Shown piece by piece: positions 7,967-18,240 of a DNA stretch of 64,000 nucleotides. Under the pieces are notes generated by a model. That model saw only the letters and a program-made list of their open reading frames with translations. It was not told where the DNA came from and did not search any database. The stretch's first letter is position 1; each line of letters starts with the position of its first letter. The position numbers were made by a program, and so were the translations under genes. The stretch comes from Paludibacteraceae bacterium (GTDB taxonomy: Bacteria; Bacteroidota; Bacteroidia; Bacteroidales; Paludibacteraceae), in contig CAJOEJ010000009.1 of the NCBI GenBank assembly GCA_905233375.1, positions 40,770 through 104,769 on the forward strand. Direction: 5' to 3'.

Positions 7967-9571
7967 ATGAAGAAGATAGCATGCATCATCCTGTCAGCCG
8001 TGACGGCTATAGCCCTGATGGCTGTTCCGGCACGCCGTGACGGTTTTATCCGTACAGCTGCCGACGGAACAGAAAAAATGGTGTTCCTGCATGGAAACGA
8101 GACATTCCATTACCTGACCGATGCCGAGGGCAACTGGTTGGACGAAGAGACCCTGCTGCCCTTGTCGCAAGAGGTGAAAGCGGCTCGTGAGCAGGCAGGA
8201 AAAGCACGTGTTCAAGCCAGACGCATACAGGAACAGAAGAAAATAGGCGGAGAACTGAACCTGGCTCCGCGCGGGTTGATAATCCTGGTGAGCTTCAAAG
8301 ACAAAGCATTCTCCACGCCGTACGACACCATTAACAACATGATTAACGGCGAGCATTTTACGCGCAGTTACACTACGACCGTTCTCTCCCCTACGTATGG
8401 CAAGCAGCAAAAGACCATTACGGCGAGCGGAAGTGCCCGCCAGTATTTCCAAGACCAGAGCTGGGGGCAGTATAATCCTGTGTTTGACGTAGTGGGTCCG
8501 GTGACGGTCAGCGAGAATGTCTCCTATTACGGATCCAACAACTATTATGGGGATGACAAGAACGTGGACAAGATGATCAAAGAAGCCTGCACCTTGGCGA
8601 ACACGGAGTGCAATGTGGACTACACGCTGTATGACAACGATAACGACGGCAAAGTGGATTTTGTGTATTTCATCTATGCCGGCTATGGTGAGGCGGATAG
8701 CGATAAGAGCAGCACGATCTGGCCGCACAACTACGATTATACTTATTACGGCAACACCACGTTGAGGTTTGACGGCAAGATCATCGCCAATTATGCCTGC
8801 TCCAACGAGCTGGAGAGCACGAACGACAACTATGCCGGAATCGGTACGTTCTGCCATGAGTTCAGCCACGTATTGGGTCTGCCGGATCTGTATGCCACCA
8901 ATAATTCGACGCATCACACCTTAGTGGACTGGGATATTCTGGACTATGGACCGTATAACAACGACGGTAACACGCCTCCCGCTTACTCGGCGTACGAGCG
9001 TTTTTATATGGGCTGGCTCACGCCGCGTGTGCTGACCGACCCGGAATATGTATGGCTCAATCCGCTCAACGGGAGCAAGGAGGCCCTCATCATCAGCAGT
9101 ACCGATGCGCATAACTTAGTCGGTAACGACCCTAATCCGAAGGATTTTTACATTATAGAATGCCGCAAGAAAACAGGATGGGACGAGTATCTGCCCGGCA
9201 AAGGAATGCTCATTACCCACATCCGTTATGATGCCAACAAATGGCTGAACAATACTGTCAATAACTCTTCCAGCAACATGGGAGTAGATATTGTCGAAGC
9301 CAAATCCAACACCACGTCCGGCAAATCCAAAACGACGGACGCTTATCCTGCCGGTTCCACCCAATGGGTCGGTCTGGAAGGGCATGAGGTGACGAATATC
9401 ACCCTTCAAGAGGAAGGTGGAGCCGTCACGTTCAGTTACCGCGATGCGGAGCCGAACGATGTGGAGACGGTACAACGTGACGATGTACAAAGTACCAAGG
9501 TCATCCGTGACGGTAAGCTGCTTATCATCCGTAACGGAATTATATACGACATAACAGGACGTCAGTTATGA
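7967..9571 (+). CDS. Secreted M6-family zinc metalloprotease
   Basis: A secreted or surface endopeptidase of 534 residues from ATG 7967 (the frame also offers TTG 7955). A signal peptide at residues 1-22 is followed by an N-region ([12 protein letters not shown]...LTDAEGNWL) and the catalytic domain. The zinc motif [11 protein letters not shown] is at about 297-307, and a calcium-like DxDxDG loop lies at about 223-228 (DNDNDGKVD). The C-terminus ends [23 protein letters not shown], a short tail seen in many Bacteroidales exported proteins and resembling type IX sorting tails. The same tail type recurs in the fragment at 60485-60814. The stop overlaps the xth start (ATGA). Confidence 0.9.
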   Translation: MKKIACIILSAVTAIALMAVPARRDGFIRTAADGTEKMVFLHGNETFHYLTDAEGNWLDEETLLPLSQEVKAAREQAGKARVQARRIQEQKKIGGELNLAPRGLIILVSFKDKAFSTPYDTINNMINGEHFTRSYTTTVLSPTYGKQQKTITASGSARQYFQDQSWGQYNPVFDVVGPVTVSENVSYYGSNNYYGDDKNVDKMIKEACTLANTECNVDYTLYDNDNDGKVDFVYFIYAGYGEADSDKSSTIWPHNYDYTYYGNTTLRFDGKIIANYACSNELESTNDNYAGIGTFCHEFSHVLGLPDLYATNNSTHHTLVDWDILDYGPYNNDGNTPPAYSAYERFYMGWLTPRVLTDPEYVWLNPLNGSKEALIISSTDAHNLVGNDPNPKDFYIIECRKKTGWDEYLPGKGMLITHIRYDANKWLNNTVNNSSSNMGVDIVEAKSNTTSGKSKTTDAYPAGSTQWVGLEGHEVTNITLQEEGGAVTFSYRDAEPNDVETVQRDDVQSTKVIRDGKLLIIRNGIIYDITGRQL

Positions 9572-10329
9572 AAATTATCAGTTACAACCTCAACGGTATC
9601 CGCTCGGCGATCAACAAAGGTCTGTTGGACTGGCTGCGCGAAGAGAGTCCGGACGTGTTCTGTATCCAGGAGAGCAAAGCGCAACCGGAGCAGATTGACG
9701 TGATGGCAATGCAAGAGCTTGGCTATCGCAGTTACATCCACTCTGCCGAAAAGAAAGGTTATTCGGGCGTATGTATCTTCTGCAAGAACGAGCCGGACAA
9801 AGTCGTGGTCGGCATGGGCAATCCCAAGTACGACCGCGAGGGACGTGTGTTGCGCGCAGACTTCGGAGACATCACCGTCATCAACGCCTACATCCCCAGC
9901 GGAACGACAGGAGGCGAGCGGCAGGATTTCAAGATGGAGTTCCTTGAGGACTTTCTGCCGTGGATAAAAGAGTTGCGCAAAGAGCGGCCGAACATCATCG
10001 TGTGCGGCGATTATAACATCTGCCACAAACCCATTGACATCAACCACCCGGAACGTCAGATAGGCGTATCGGGCTTCCTGCCGGAAGAACGCGAGTGGAT
10101 GGACCGTTGGGAAGCAAGCGGCATGGTGGACTCGTTCCGTGTGTTCGACCAGAGTGCCGAGCGGTACAGTTGGTGGTCTTGGCGGGCTGGCGCCCGTGCC
10201 CGCAACGTAGGATGGCGCATCGACTACCACTGGGTAAGCGCACCGCTGAAAGACCGTTTGAAGGACGCTAAAATACTAACAGAAGCAGTACATTCGGACC
10301 ACTGCCCGGTTGCATTATGGATAAACTGA
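9568..10329 (+). CDS. xth: Exodeoxyribonuclease III / AP endonuclease
   Basis: Base-excision-repair nuclease cutting at abasic sites. The 253 residues carry the ExoIII/ExoA motifs: YNLNGIRSA (Asn ligand), QESKAQ (catalytic Glu), the GDYN stretch (FEG-HND nuclease motif), WRIDYHW and C-terminal SDHCPV (catalytic Asp-His). It overlaps the upstream protease stop by 4 bases and the downstream lptB start by 13, so it is in the middle of a run of translationally coupled genes. Confidence 0.95.
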   Translation: MKIISYNLNGIRSAINKGLLDWLREESPDVFCIQESKAQPEQIDVMAMQELGYRSYIHSAEKKGYSGVCIFCKNEPDKVVVGMGNPKYDREGRVLRADFGDITVINAYIPSGTTGGERQDFKMEFLEDFLPWIKELRKERPNIIVCGDYNICHKPIDINHPERQIGVSGFLPEEREWMDRWEASGMVDSFRVFDQSAERYSWWSWRAGARARNVGWRIDYHWVSAPLKDRLKDAKILTEAVHSDHCPVALWIN

Positions 10330-11072
10330 GAACCGAACATCTGGTAAAAAAATACGGCAAACGAACCGTGGTGGATGATGTGTCAATCGAGTTGACGCAA
10401 GGCGAGATTGTGGGTTTGTTAGGTCCCAACGGAGCCGGCAAGACGACCACGTTCTACATGACTACCGGTCTGGTGGCTGCCAATAACGGACGTATTTTCC
10501 TCAACGATCAGGACATAACATCCTATCCCATGTACAAACGTGCGAAAATGGGAATCGGCTACCTGCCACAGGAGGCGAGCGTATTCCGCAAGATGACCGT
10601 TGAGGACAATATCCGCGCCGTACTGGAGTTGACGGATTTTGACAAAGCGTATCAGGATGCGAAAGTGGAGCAGCTCATCAAGGAATTCAACCTCGAGCAT
10701 GTACGGCATAACTTAGGCGACCGTCTCAGTGGAGGCGAGAGACGCCGTACGGAGATAGCCCGTTGCCTCGCTATCGAACCCAAATTCGTCATGCTGGACG
10801 AGCCGTTTGCGGGTGTGGATCCGATTGCTGTGCAAGAGATTCAGGACGTTGTATGGCGGCTCAAGGACAAGAACATAGGCATTCTTATCACTGACCACAA
10901 TGTGGATGAGACGCTCATGATCACCGACCGCGCGTACCTGCTGTTTGAGGGCAAGATCCTCTTCCACGGCACGCCGGAAGAGTTGGCTGCCAACCGTATT
11001 GTGCGGCAGAACTACTTAGGTCGTGATTTTGAGTTGAAACGGAAAACGAGAGCGGAAGAAAGCAAGAATTGA
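10317..11072 (+). CDS. lptB: LPS export ABC transporter ATPase LptB
   Basis: ATPase that powers extraction of lipopolysaccharide from the inner membrane with LptFG. The 251 residues show Walker [11 protein letters not shown]-loop [16 protein letters not shown] (typical of LptB), signature [15 protein letters not shown], Walker [14 protein letters not shown] and switch [10 protein letters not shown]. LptFG are not adjacent. Placement just before the envelope-glycan cluster suits its role. Confidence 0.95.
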   Translation: MDKLRTEHLVKKYGKRTVVDDVSIELTQGEIVGLLGPNGAGKTTTFYMTTGLVAANNGRIFLNDQDITSYPMYKRAKMGIGYLPQEASVFRKMTVEDNIRAVLELTDFDKAYQDAKVEQLIKEFNLEHVRHNLGDRLSGGERRRTEIARCLAIEPKFVMLDEPFAGVDPIAVQEIQDVVWRLKDKNIGILITDHNVDETLMITDRAYLLFEGKILFHGTPEELAANRIVRQNYLGRDFELKRKTRAEESKN

Positions 11073-12058
11073 AAGGAAAGCTTCTCATACTATGCGTAGC
11101 GGTGTGGCTGTGTGCGTGTCAGTCCTCTATGGAGGATTGGCATAAGCATGTTACCCGTTGCTCGGACGCTCCGGTTGCATTGGCTTCGTCCGCCTGCTTT
11201 GTCTATAACGGGCAGGGATACGTGTTCGGAGGACGCACCGCGAACGGGACTCCTACCAACCATATGTACCGCTACGACCCTTCTTCCGACACCTGGAGCG
11301 ATTTGGGTGCCACTCCTCTCAAAGCGCGCGTCCGTGCGCGTGCGGTATGCGTAGGTGATGAGGTCTATATAGGCTTGGGGTTCAACGGACACGTATTGGA
11401 GGACAGTGCCTATCTGGCGGACTGGTGGCGGTGGAAGCCGGCAACGGACACATGGGACACCGTCGCCTCGTACCCGAGTGAACGGACTGTAGGACCGGTC
11501 GTCGGAGCGGACGGAACTTATATCTATGCTGCGGACGGAGGCAAGCAGAATTTCGAGCGATGGATCTTCCGGTATAGCATCGCCGACGATGAATGGACTC
11601 AATTGGCGGACGGTCTGCCTCGCATGGCTTTGTATCCGCCTCGGGCGCATAGTGCCTGCGGCGCTTTCTGTCAAGGGCGTTTTTTCATAGGCGCAGGTTA
11701 TACGCGTGACGGCAGTTCGGACTTCTGGACGGAAGCCGAGATACGCACCGACAGTATCGTGTGGCATCCCTGTAACGGGCTGAACGGCAAACGGCATAAT
11801 GCCACTTCCGCAGCGGACAAGGATTATATCTATGTATCCGGCGGACATTTCTACGGCGGCACGTTGACGAGCGGAAAACTATACGATGACATCCTCCGTT
11901 ATAGTCCTTCGGACGATCGGTGGGTTCGTATAGCCCGTCTGCCCGATGGCGAACGGGAGAACATGGTCAGTTGGGTGACCGGTTCGTCTCTGTTTATCGG
12001 ATTAGGCAATGACACGCGCAACAAGCCTTGCGCACAACTGTACCGTATTGAGTTATGA
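11069..12058 (+). CDS. Kelch-repeat lipoprotein
   Basis: Starts at a TTG that overlaps the lptB stop ([20 protein letters not shown]). LCAC is a lipobox, so the protein should be lipidated at Cys 17. The rest reads as kelch-type beta-propeller blades: repeated GxxxYxFGG / Y.YdP.tdtW segments such as [41 protein letters not shown] and LFIGLG. It has 329 residues, about five to six blades. A surface or periplasmic binding or scaffold role is plausible; no substrate can be read from the sequence. Confidence 0.82.
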   Translation: MKGKLLILCVAVWLCACQSSMEDWHKHVTRCSDAPVALASSACFVYNGQGYVFGGRTANGTPTNHMYRYDPSSDTWSDLGATPLKARVRARAVCVGDEVYIGLGFNGHVLEDSAYLADWWRWKPATDTWDTVASYPSERTVGPVVGADGTYIYAADGGKQNFERWIFRYSIADDEWTQLADGLPRMALYPPRAHSACGAFCQGRFFIGAGYTRDGSSDFWTEAEIRTDSIVWHPCNGLNGKRHNATSAADKDYIYVSGGHFYGGTLTSGKLYDDILRYSPSDDRWVRIARLPDGERENMVSWVTGSSLFIGLGNDTRNKPCAQLYRIEL

Positions 12059-13551
12059 AACGTGTCTGCCTGTACATACTGCTTTGCGTATGCAGCCTGA
12101 GCGTCAAGGCGTGGGATTGGTGGCCGCTTCCGATGGCTCAACCGGACACGTGCCGGGACAGTGTGCAGTATATCGTCTCGCTGTCAGCCACGGCAGGAAG
12201 CGGTCTGTTTAACACGTTCTGGCTCCAGGCTGGCGAACAGGGCTGCGTGTCCGCTGTTCCGTTCAGCGGTTCGTTGCGTGCCGCGATCCTCAAACCCGCT
12301 ACCCGTCCCAACCGCTGGTACGACTACGACGGAGCGGTGGATATAACGGGCATGGTTCATTCGCCGCTGAGGCTGCATTCTGCCTTGATGCCTGCCGGAC
12401 CGTTCCCTGTGTATCAGGGACGGCAGGGTGCTTTCATCGTCCGGCAGTGTTACGCCCATGTGCGGTTGTACATAATAGACCTCTCCGCCGGCGTGATGAT
12501 TCTGGCAGACGACATGAACACACCATTAGGAACCGGCAGTCTGTTGCTGTCATCCAATGCGCCTTCCATGCCGGCGGTGCATATCGGTGTGGACCGGTGG
12601 ACACCCATTCCGGGTTTGTACGGATATGCGGAGGTACGCGGCGGACTGACACATGCGTGGATGACCGACCGGATAGGCACACGGAACAGCAAGCTGCATT
12701 ACAAATGGGCAGGCTTGCAAATAGGCGGTTCGCTGCCTGTGAATGTCAGTTATGAGTTTCACCATGCCGCCCAATGGGGAGGATACGATGAGAAAGGGAA
12801 CGATTTGGGAAACAGTTGGCGGGACTTCCGTCGCGTGTTCCTGGCAAAGAGCGGAGGTACGTCGTACAACGAAACCAACAACGCTTTGGGAAACCATATA
12901 GGCAGCCAGCAGATAGCCCTCACGGCAAAAGGCAAAGAATGGAACGTCAAGGTGTATTGGCAGAACTTGCTGGAAGACAATTTCAATTTCATCGGCAATG
13001 GTCAGAACCTGTTGGACGGACGATGGGGTGTCACGGCGCATCAGGATAAGTGGCGGTTTATGCACACCTGTACTATCGAGTATATCTGCACGACCGACCA
13101 GTCCGGTCCGATGCATGATCAGGACGGAATCATTTATGCCGGATGTGACAATTATTATGTCAACAGTGTGTATCATCAGGGATGGAACTATTACCTCCGC
13201 TCGTTAGGTACGCCGCTAATCACCTCGCCGTTGTACAACACCGACGATTATACGCAGACTTACAATAACCGTATCCGTGCCTGTCATATCGGTATTGCCG
13301 GAGACATCTACGGCTTTACGTACCGTCTGTTAGCCACGCATGTCACCAACTATGGCACCTACAAACGGGATGACTGGTACACCCCAAAGAGTCATAACAC
13401 GACACTCCTGCTGGAGGTGAACAGACATGTCGAACAAGCATGGGGACTGGATTTCGGTGTCCGTATAGGAGCCGATTTCGGAACGCAATGGGGCAACCAG
13501 GCCGGAGTCATGCTGACCGTTAGCAAACAAGGACTAATCACTTCATATTAA
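12055..13551 (+). CDS. Outer-membrane barrel, Wzi-like capsule assembly family
   Basis: Signal peptide [19 protein letters not shown], then about 480 residues rich in alternating aromatic strands (WYDYDGAVDITG, YGYAEVRGGLTHAW, WNVKVYWQNLLEDNF, YGFTYRLLATHVTNYGTY), as in outer-membrane beta-barrels. Residues around GVMILADDMNTPLGTGSLLLS...WTPIPG resemble the Wzi-family capsule assembly proteins of Bacteroidetes. The start overlaps the kelch gene (ATGA). Its position at the head of a glycan gene cluster supports a role in surface polysaccharide attachment, but the family call is by eye. Confidence 0.65.
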   Translation: MKRVCLYILLCVCSLSVKAWDWWPLPMAQPDTCRDSVQYIVSLSATAGSGLFNTFWLQAGEQGCVSAVPFSGSLRAAILKPATRPNRWYDYDGAVDITGMVHSPLRLHSALMPAGPFPVYQGRQGAFIVRQCYAHVRLYIIDLSAGVMILADDMNTPLGTGSLLLSSNAPSMPAVHIGVDRWTPIPGLYGYAEVRGGLTHAWMTDRIGTRNSKLHYKWAGLQIGGSLPVNVSYEFHHAAQWGGYDEKGNDLGNSWRDFRRVFLAKSGGTSYNETNNALGNHIGSQQIALTAKGKEWNVKVYWQNLLEDNFNFIGNGQNLLDGRWGVTAHQDKWRFMHTCTIEYICTTDQSGPMHDQDGIIYAGCDNYYVNSVYHQGWNYYLRSLGTPLITSPLYNTDDYTQTYNNRIRACHIGIAGDIYGFTYRLLATHVTNYGTYKRDDWYTPKSHNTTLLLEVNRHVEQAWGLDFGVRIGADFGTQWGNQAGVMLTVSKQGLITSY

Positions 13552-13552
13552 G

Positions 13553-14164
13553 ATGAATCATTTTGTAGAATTATGCAATCGGATCTTCCGTTCAGCAGTG
13601 GCGGACTACCATCAGACGGATCATGTAGACGCGCAGATGGAATGTCCGTACGAACCGGAGAGTATTGAATACGACCTGTATCGTAAAACATGGATCGATA
13701 CCGTTCAGTGGCATCTGGAGGATATCATCCGTGACCCGCATATAGACCCGGTCGAAGCGCTGGTCATCAAGCGCCGGATTGACAAGAGCAATCAGGACCG
13801 CACGGATCTGGTCGAGCGTATTGACAGCTATTTCTGGGAGCAATACCATGCCATCCAACCCATGCCCGATGCACGTATCAATACGGAAAGTCCGGCGTGG
13901 GCGATTGACAGGCTGAGTATCCTGCACGTCAAACTATGGCATATGCAGGAACAGGTGGACCGCACGGACGTTCCCGCAGAGCAGCATGACAAGTGTGTAG
14001 CGAAGATGGCGGTGCTGCAGGAGCAGTTAGGCGACATGACAACAGCCATCAGCCAGTTGCTGGACGACTATGCATCCGGTGCGCGGATCATGAAGGTCTA
14101 TCGACAGATGAAGATGTACAATGACCCGACACTCAATCCGGTGTTGTACGGGAAGAAAAGTTAA
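13553..14164 (+). CDS. DUF4254 protein
   Basis: A 203-residue, alpha-helical, soluble protein (FVELCNRIFRSAVADYHQTD..., ...SYFWEQYHA, PAWAIDRLSILHVKLWHMQEQVDR). It matches the Bacteroidales DUF4254 family, which is commonly encoded directly before a GT9 glycosyltransferase, as here. Function unknown. It starts 1 base after the previous stop, so it is clearly part of the same operon. A partner of the GT9 enzyme is the simplest inference. Confidence 0.75.
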   Translation: MNHFVELCNRIFRSAVADYHQTDHVDAQMECPYEPESIEYDLYRKTWIDTVQWHLEDIIRDPHIDPVEALVIKRRIDKSNQDRTDLVERIDSYFWEQYHAIQPMPDARINTESPAWAIDRLSILHVKLWHMQEQVDRTDVPAEQHDKCVAKMAVLQEQLGDMTTAISQLLDDYASGARIMKVYRQMKMYNDPTLNPVLYGKKS

Positions 14165-14175
14165 GGAACAGAGAG

Positions 14176-15114
14176 GTGAAGCGCATTCTGGTTATACGGT
14201 TTTCCGCCTTGGGCGATGTGGCGATGGTTGTGCCGGTAGTTCGGGCATTGGCAGAGCAATATCCGGAGACGGAGATAGTGATGCTTTCCCATTGCCGTAT
14301 GGCTGATTTGTTTGCCGGCATGCCGGGCAATGTGCGTTTCCACGGAGTGGATACCAAGACCCGGACGTTACGGGAGATAGCAGCAGACTTGGGACGTTTT
14401 GACGCCGTAGCCGACATGCATGACGTATGGCGTTCGCGGTATGTACGCATGCGTATGCGTTGGCGCGGAGCACGGGTGGCGAAGATAGACAAAGGGCGCT
14501 GGTCCAAATGGTGTCTCACGCACGGATGGTGCCACCACGCCTTGCAACCGACGATCGAACGGTATGCCGGTGTGTTGCGCCGTTTGGGGATGCCTATTGT
14601 TCTTCCCGAACCGGCTGCGCACACTTCCGGTACAGGAATCGGTATCGCGCCGTTTGCTGCGCACAAGGGAAAGATGTATCCGCCGGAGCAGATGGAACAA
14701 GTGGTGGCGTTGTTGAGTGAGCGAGGCGAGCAGGTGGTGCTCTTTGGAGGAGGAAAAAAGGAGCAAGCCGTCTTGGACGGCTGGGTGTCCAAATATATGA
14801 ATGTCCGGTCGGTAGCCGGTAAGTACCCGTTACGTGAGGAGTTGGAGATAATGCGTGGTCTTCGCGTAATGCTCTGTATGGACAGCGCGAACATGCATCT
14901 GGCATCACTCGTTGGTACACGGGTCGTTTCCATCTGGGGAGCTACGCATCCGTATGCAGGATTCCAAGGATGGGGACAGGTGGAAGAAGACTGTATCCAA
15001 CGGGATTTTCCGTGCCGTCCGTGTTCTGTTTACGGCAATAAGCAATGCCGCTACGGAGACTACCGCTGCATGGATATAGCACCCGAACAGATTGTAGAAC
15101 GATTGATAGGATGA
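14176..15114 (+). CDS. GT9 (heptosyltransferase-like) glycosyltransferase
   Basis: Starts at GTG (MKRILVIRFSALGDVAMVVPVVRAL), the classic N-terminal signature of ADP-heptose:LPS heptosyltransferases. The C-domain shows GIAPFAAHKGKMYPPEQM, VVLFGGGKKE and DSANMHLASLVGTRVVSIWGATHP, the nucleotide-sugar binding region. It has 312 residues. It likely adds a heptose or related sugar to the lipid A core on the cytoplasmic face; the real donor in Bacteroidales is unknown. Its stop overlaps the next start. Confidence 0.88.
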   Translation: MKRILVIRFSALGDVAMVVPVVRALAEQYPETEIVMLSHCRMADLFAGMPGNVRFHGVDTKTRTLREIAADLGRFDAVADMHDVWRSRYVRMRMRWRGARVAKIDKGRWSKWCLTHGWCHHALQPTIERYAGVLRRLGMPIVLPEPAAHTSGTGIGIAPFAAHKGKMYPPEQMEQVVALLSERGEQVVLFGGGKKEQAVLDGWVSKYMNVRSVAGKYPLREELEIMRGLRVMLCMDSANMHLASLVGTRVVSIWGATHPYAGFQGWGQVEEDCIQRDFPCRPCSVYGNKQCRYGDYRCMDIAPEQIVERLIG

Positions 15115-15884
15115 TCATCAACCCGACATATGAACCGCTACGCGCGATGTTGTCTGAGCCTGAAAAACTGATGGCACAGGGACAGATCATCCACCTCGGA
15201 CGGAATGAACTGCGCCGGGTGGAGGTGCAAGGCGAATCGTTGTGTATCAAGCGGTACGGTGTCCCCGGGTGGCTGAACAGATGGATATACCGTCACTGGC
15301 GGACGCCGAAAGGTCTGCGCGCCTATCACAATGCGTTCCGCTTACGCGAAGCAGGACTGGACACACCCGAACCGATTGCATACATCCAATACGGCACATG
15401 GTGGGGAATCGGGGACAGTTATTATATCTGCCGGTACGAACCGGGACAGACACTTTACCACTGGGGCGACAAACCTCTGAATGCGATACTGGAAGAAGTG
15501 AAAGCGTTCGCTGTTTTTGCCGCACGGCTGCACGAGGCGGGGCTGATGCTGTCTGATTTCACTCCGGGAAATATTCTGCGAACCGGCAACGGATACACCT
15601 TGGTGGATATCAACCGCATGCGTGCAGGAACTTGTTCCGTGCGTCAGGGAATCCGCAATATGGCGGGTTTGTGGCTCCAACCGGAAACGGCTGACTACCT
15701 GGCGGAGCAATATGCCTGTGCCCGGAAAGCGGCGCATCCCGAAGAGTCGATACGTCTGTTCAGGAAAAACAGACGTGCTTTTTGGCGGCGGTTCACATGC
15801 CGGCACCACCTCAAAGAGGTGATCATACATACCGACGTGGACGGAAGCCGCTATACCTATCATTTTAACAGCACCATACAATGA
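15111..15884 (+). CDS. WaaP/KdkA-like lipopolysaccharide kinase
   Basis: A 257-residue protein-kinase-fold protein from ATG 15111. It has a glycine-poor N-lobe with a lysine in GESLCIKRYG (likely beta-3 Lys), a hinge region YICRYEPGQTLYHWGD, a catalytic loop LHEAGLMLSDFTPGNIL (HxxG..xxDxxxxN) and a following VDINR in the DFG place. This pattern is that of Kdo/heptose kinases that phosphorylate LPS core sugars. It lies between GT9 and CDP-glycerol-transferase-like genes with 4-base overlaps on both sides. The substrate is inferred from context. Confidence 0.8.
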   Translation: MIINPTYEPLRAMLSEPEKLMAQGQIIHLGRNELRRVEVQGESLCIKRYGVPGWLNRWIYRHWRTPKGLRAYHNAFRLREAGLDTPEPIAYIQYGTWWGIGDSYYICRYEPGQTLYHWGDKPLNAILEEVKAFAVFAARLHEAGLMLSDFTPGNILRTGNGYTLVDINRMRAGTCSVRQGIRNMAGLWLQPETADYLAEQYACARKAAHPEESIRLFRKNRRAFWRRFTCRHHLKEVIIHTDVDGSRYTYHFNSTIQ

Positions 15885-16924
15885 AACGCTACCTGCTTTT
15901 TGCCTCACATAGTTATGCTTTCAGCATCCTGCGCCCGTTGGAGCAGGAGATACGCCGCCGCGGAGACGAAGCGGCATGGTGGCTGGAATACAGCTGTCCC
16001 GACTTGCGTTCGCCGGATGAGAAACGGCTGTTCAATCTGCGGGAAGTCAAGGAGTACGCACCGATAGCGGTCATTGCTCCGGGTAACTGGGTGTACCCGT
16101 TCTTTCCGGGTGTCAAGGTGGAGGTGTTCCACGGCTATCCGATGCGCAAGCGCATAGAGGCGGTTGATGACCATTTTACTTTGCGCGGATGGTGGGATAT
16201 CTACTGTACGCAAGGACCAAGCAGCACGCCTTATTTCACCCAACTGGCAGTGCAAGAAGGCTATTTCGCCATTTATGAGACAGGCTGGTGCAAAGTGGAC
16301 AGTTTCTTTGACGGCACATCGGAAGAACCTCGTCGCGACACGCCGTGCATCCTCTATTCGCCCACGTTCAGCAAAGGCATCTCGTCCGCTTGGGAGATGC
16401 CGGGAGTTATTGAACGCTTGGCGCAAGAGCGTCCGTGGAATTGGTTGATCACGCTTCATCCGCTGTTGATGGAAGACCGCGAACTGACGCAAACCTATGA
16501 GTCCTTGGCGGAGCGCCTTCCCAATGTGCGGTTCCTGTTCGTCAACGAAGGCATACGCACGTTCCGCCAGACGGACGTACTGCTCTGTGACAGCAGCAGT
16601 CTGATCGTGGAATACCTGATGACCCGCAAACCGGTGGTAACTCTGCGTAATACGCATCCCGGCGACTACTTGGTGGATGTGCAGCGTAGCGAGGACATAG
16701 GCGACGCCATTGAGCGTGCCCTGCAGCGCCCGGAGGAACTGATGCAAGCCATCGATCGCTACACGGCGTATCACGAAGCGCATCGCGACGGGCAGAACTC
16801 GGCGCGCGTGCTGGATGCCATTGATGATTTTATAGCTCACCGTCAGGCACATATGCGCCGTAAACCGCTCAATTTGTGGCGCAAAATGCAAATGATTATA
16901 CGTTATTGGAAAAGCCGCTCATGA
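15881..16924 (+). CDS. CDP-glycerol glycerophosphotransferase-like protein
   Basis: Has 347 residues, with an N-terminal Rossmann half (MKRYLLFASHSYAFSILRPLEQEIRRRGDE) and a C-terminal half with ILYSPTFSKG, WLITLHPLL and the nucleotide-binding stretch DVLLCDSSSLIVEYLMTRKPVV, as in TagB/TagF-type CDP-glycerol transferases. In a Gram-negative envelope cluster it may transfer phosphoglycerol or a similar group to the core glycan. It overlaps both neighbours by 4 bases. Confidence 0.8.
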   Translation: MKRYLLFASHSYAFSILRPLEQEIRRRGDEAAWWLEYSCPDLRSPDEKRLFNLREVKEYAPIAVIAPGNWVYPFFPGVKVEVFHGYPMRKRIEAVDDHFTLRGWWDIYCTQGPSSTPYFTQLAVQEGYFAIYETGWCKVDSFFDGTSEEPRRDTPCILYSPTFSKGISSAWEMPGVIERLAQERPWNWLITLHPLLMEDRELTQTYESLAERLPNVRFLFVNEGIRTFRQTDVLLCDSSSLIVEYLMTRKPVVTLRNTHPGDYLVDVQRSEDIGDAIERALQRPEELMQAIDRYTAYHEAHRDGQNSARVLDAIDDFIAHRQAHMRRKPLNLWRKMQMIIRYWKSRS

Positions 16925-18240
16925 TAGATACCCTGTTGACCATATTGGGAGTAAGTCTGTACATCCCCTTCCTTATTCAGCTTTGCCGGACCAGATGGAC
17001 ATGTACCACATGGTCACGGCGGTTATTACAGTTGTCGGTCATGCTGCAGATGACCTCTCTTTTCCATCTTCCGTCTGTCATGTACTGCTGCGCCGGGTTG
17101 CAGTTGGTCATCCTGATTATGTACTGGCTGGTGGAGCGTCCTGCTTTCCGCTGGACCTCGTTCATGGTAATGAGTCTGCTGTATGTGGTCTATTTTGCCG
17201 TTGCCATCCTGTGGTCTCCTCTGCCGAAACGCGGCGGACAGTTCCTGATCGACAACGGACTGCCCATGATAGGATATGCTCTCACGGCATCCATCGTTCC
17301 ATTTTCGAAGGACGAGTGGACAAGCGTGATGAAAACCTTCTGTTATGCCGGACTTGTCTTCATCGGACTGGCTTTGGTCTCATGGGGTGCCAGTATGTGG
17401 GAATTGCATGTAGCGCCGCAGGACTGGCCTATGTTGCGCAAAGAGAAAATCGGCGATTTGGAAAGCTACCGCTGGTTATTACGCTGCAACGGCGGATTGA
17501 TGGGATACGCGCATCCGTCGTATGACCTGCTGCCTGTTTTTGCGGCGGCATGTATAGGCATGTGGCTGGGAAAGATACGGGTCCTACACCCGTCTGTGTC
17601 GTGGATTCTCTGGTCCGGAAGTATGGTTCTGACCTTGTTGAGTCAGTCGCGTATGGGACTGACTTATGCGGTGATCGTACTCGTGTTCGGAGTGCTGTAT
17701 TTCCTGCCCACGCTGCGTTCACGCCTTATCACGGGGATTGGGATAGCGGTTATAGGTATAACCCTTCTTACTGCCACGCATGGCATATGGAAACCGTATT
17801 CCGAGGATCCGATACGCGGGCAGTTATACTCCTATACATGGCGGTATATCGAAGCCAAACCGTGGACAGGTGCCGGAACGGGCGCTTTGAATCCGATAGA
17901 GATGTGCCATACTATAGACGAACTCTACTGGCCGCATGTTGGGTTTATAGCTCCGGATAAGGACATAAGCGACTGGCGCTGGAAGACCCATATGCTGCCT
18001 CATAACCAATGGATAGCCGACTGGGCGCATGCCGGTATCGGAGCCGCACTCGTCACGCTGCTGTTGTACCTGTGTATGATTGTGGAATGCAGTCGGAAAC
18101 GGATTTATTGGGGACTGGTGTTCCTGTTGATTTTTATTATCTTCTCCTGCCTTGAACCGCCGCTGTATATCGGCAAAGGATTATATCTGTTCGGTTCACT
18201 GTGCGCTTTTTTCCATGCCTATCCGAAGTGTGAACAGTAA
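16921..18240 (+). CDS. O-antigen ligase-like (Wzy_C) membrane protein
   Basis: A 439-residue polytopic membrane protein from ATG 16921, with about ten to eleven hydrophobic helices. The central periplasmic loop contains LLSQSRMGLTYAVIV and, later, WTGAGTGAL...LPHNQWIADWAHAGIGA. The SRmg/HNqwl pair is the Wzy_C signature (Arg and His involved in glycosyl transfer). It probably ligates or polymerises the glycan made by this cluster. Its last 45 bases are overlapped antisense by the 3' end of the convergent outer-membrane gene, with no intervening terminator. Confidence 0.85.
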   Translation: MIDTLLTILGVSLYIPFLIQLCRTRWTCTTWSRRLLQLSVMLQMTSLFHLPSVMYCCAGLQLVILIMYWLVERPAFRWTSFMVMSLLYVVYFAVAILWSPLPKRGGQFLIDNGLPMIGYALTASIVPFSKDEWTSVMKTFCYAGLVFIGLALVSWGASMWELHVAPQDWPMLRKEKIGDLESYRWLLRCNGGLMGYAHPSYDLLPVFAAACIGMWLGKIRVLHPSVSWILWSGSMVLTLLSQSRMGLTYAVIVLVFGVLYFLPTLRSRLITGIGIAVIGITLLTATHGIWKPYSEDPIRGQLYSYTWRYIEAKPWTGAGTGALNPIEMCHTIDELYWPHVGFIAPDKDISDWRWKTHMLPHNQWIADWAHAGIGAALVTLLLYLCMIVECSRKRIYWGLVFLLIFIIFSCLEPPLYIGKGLYLFGSLCAFFHAYPKCEQ

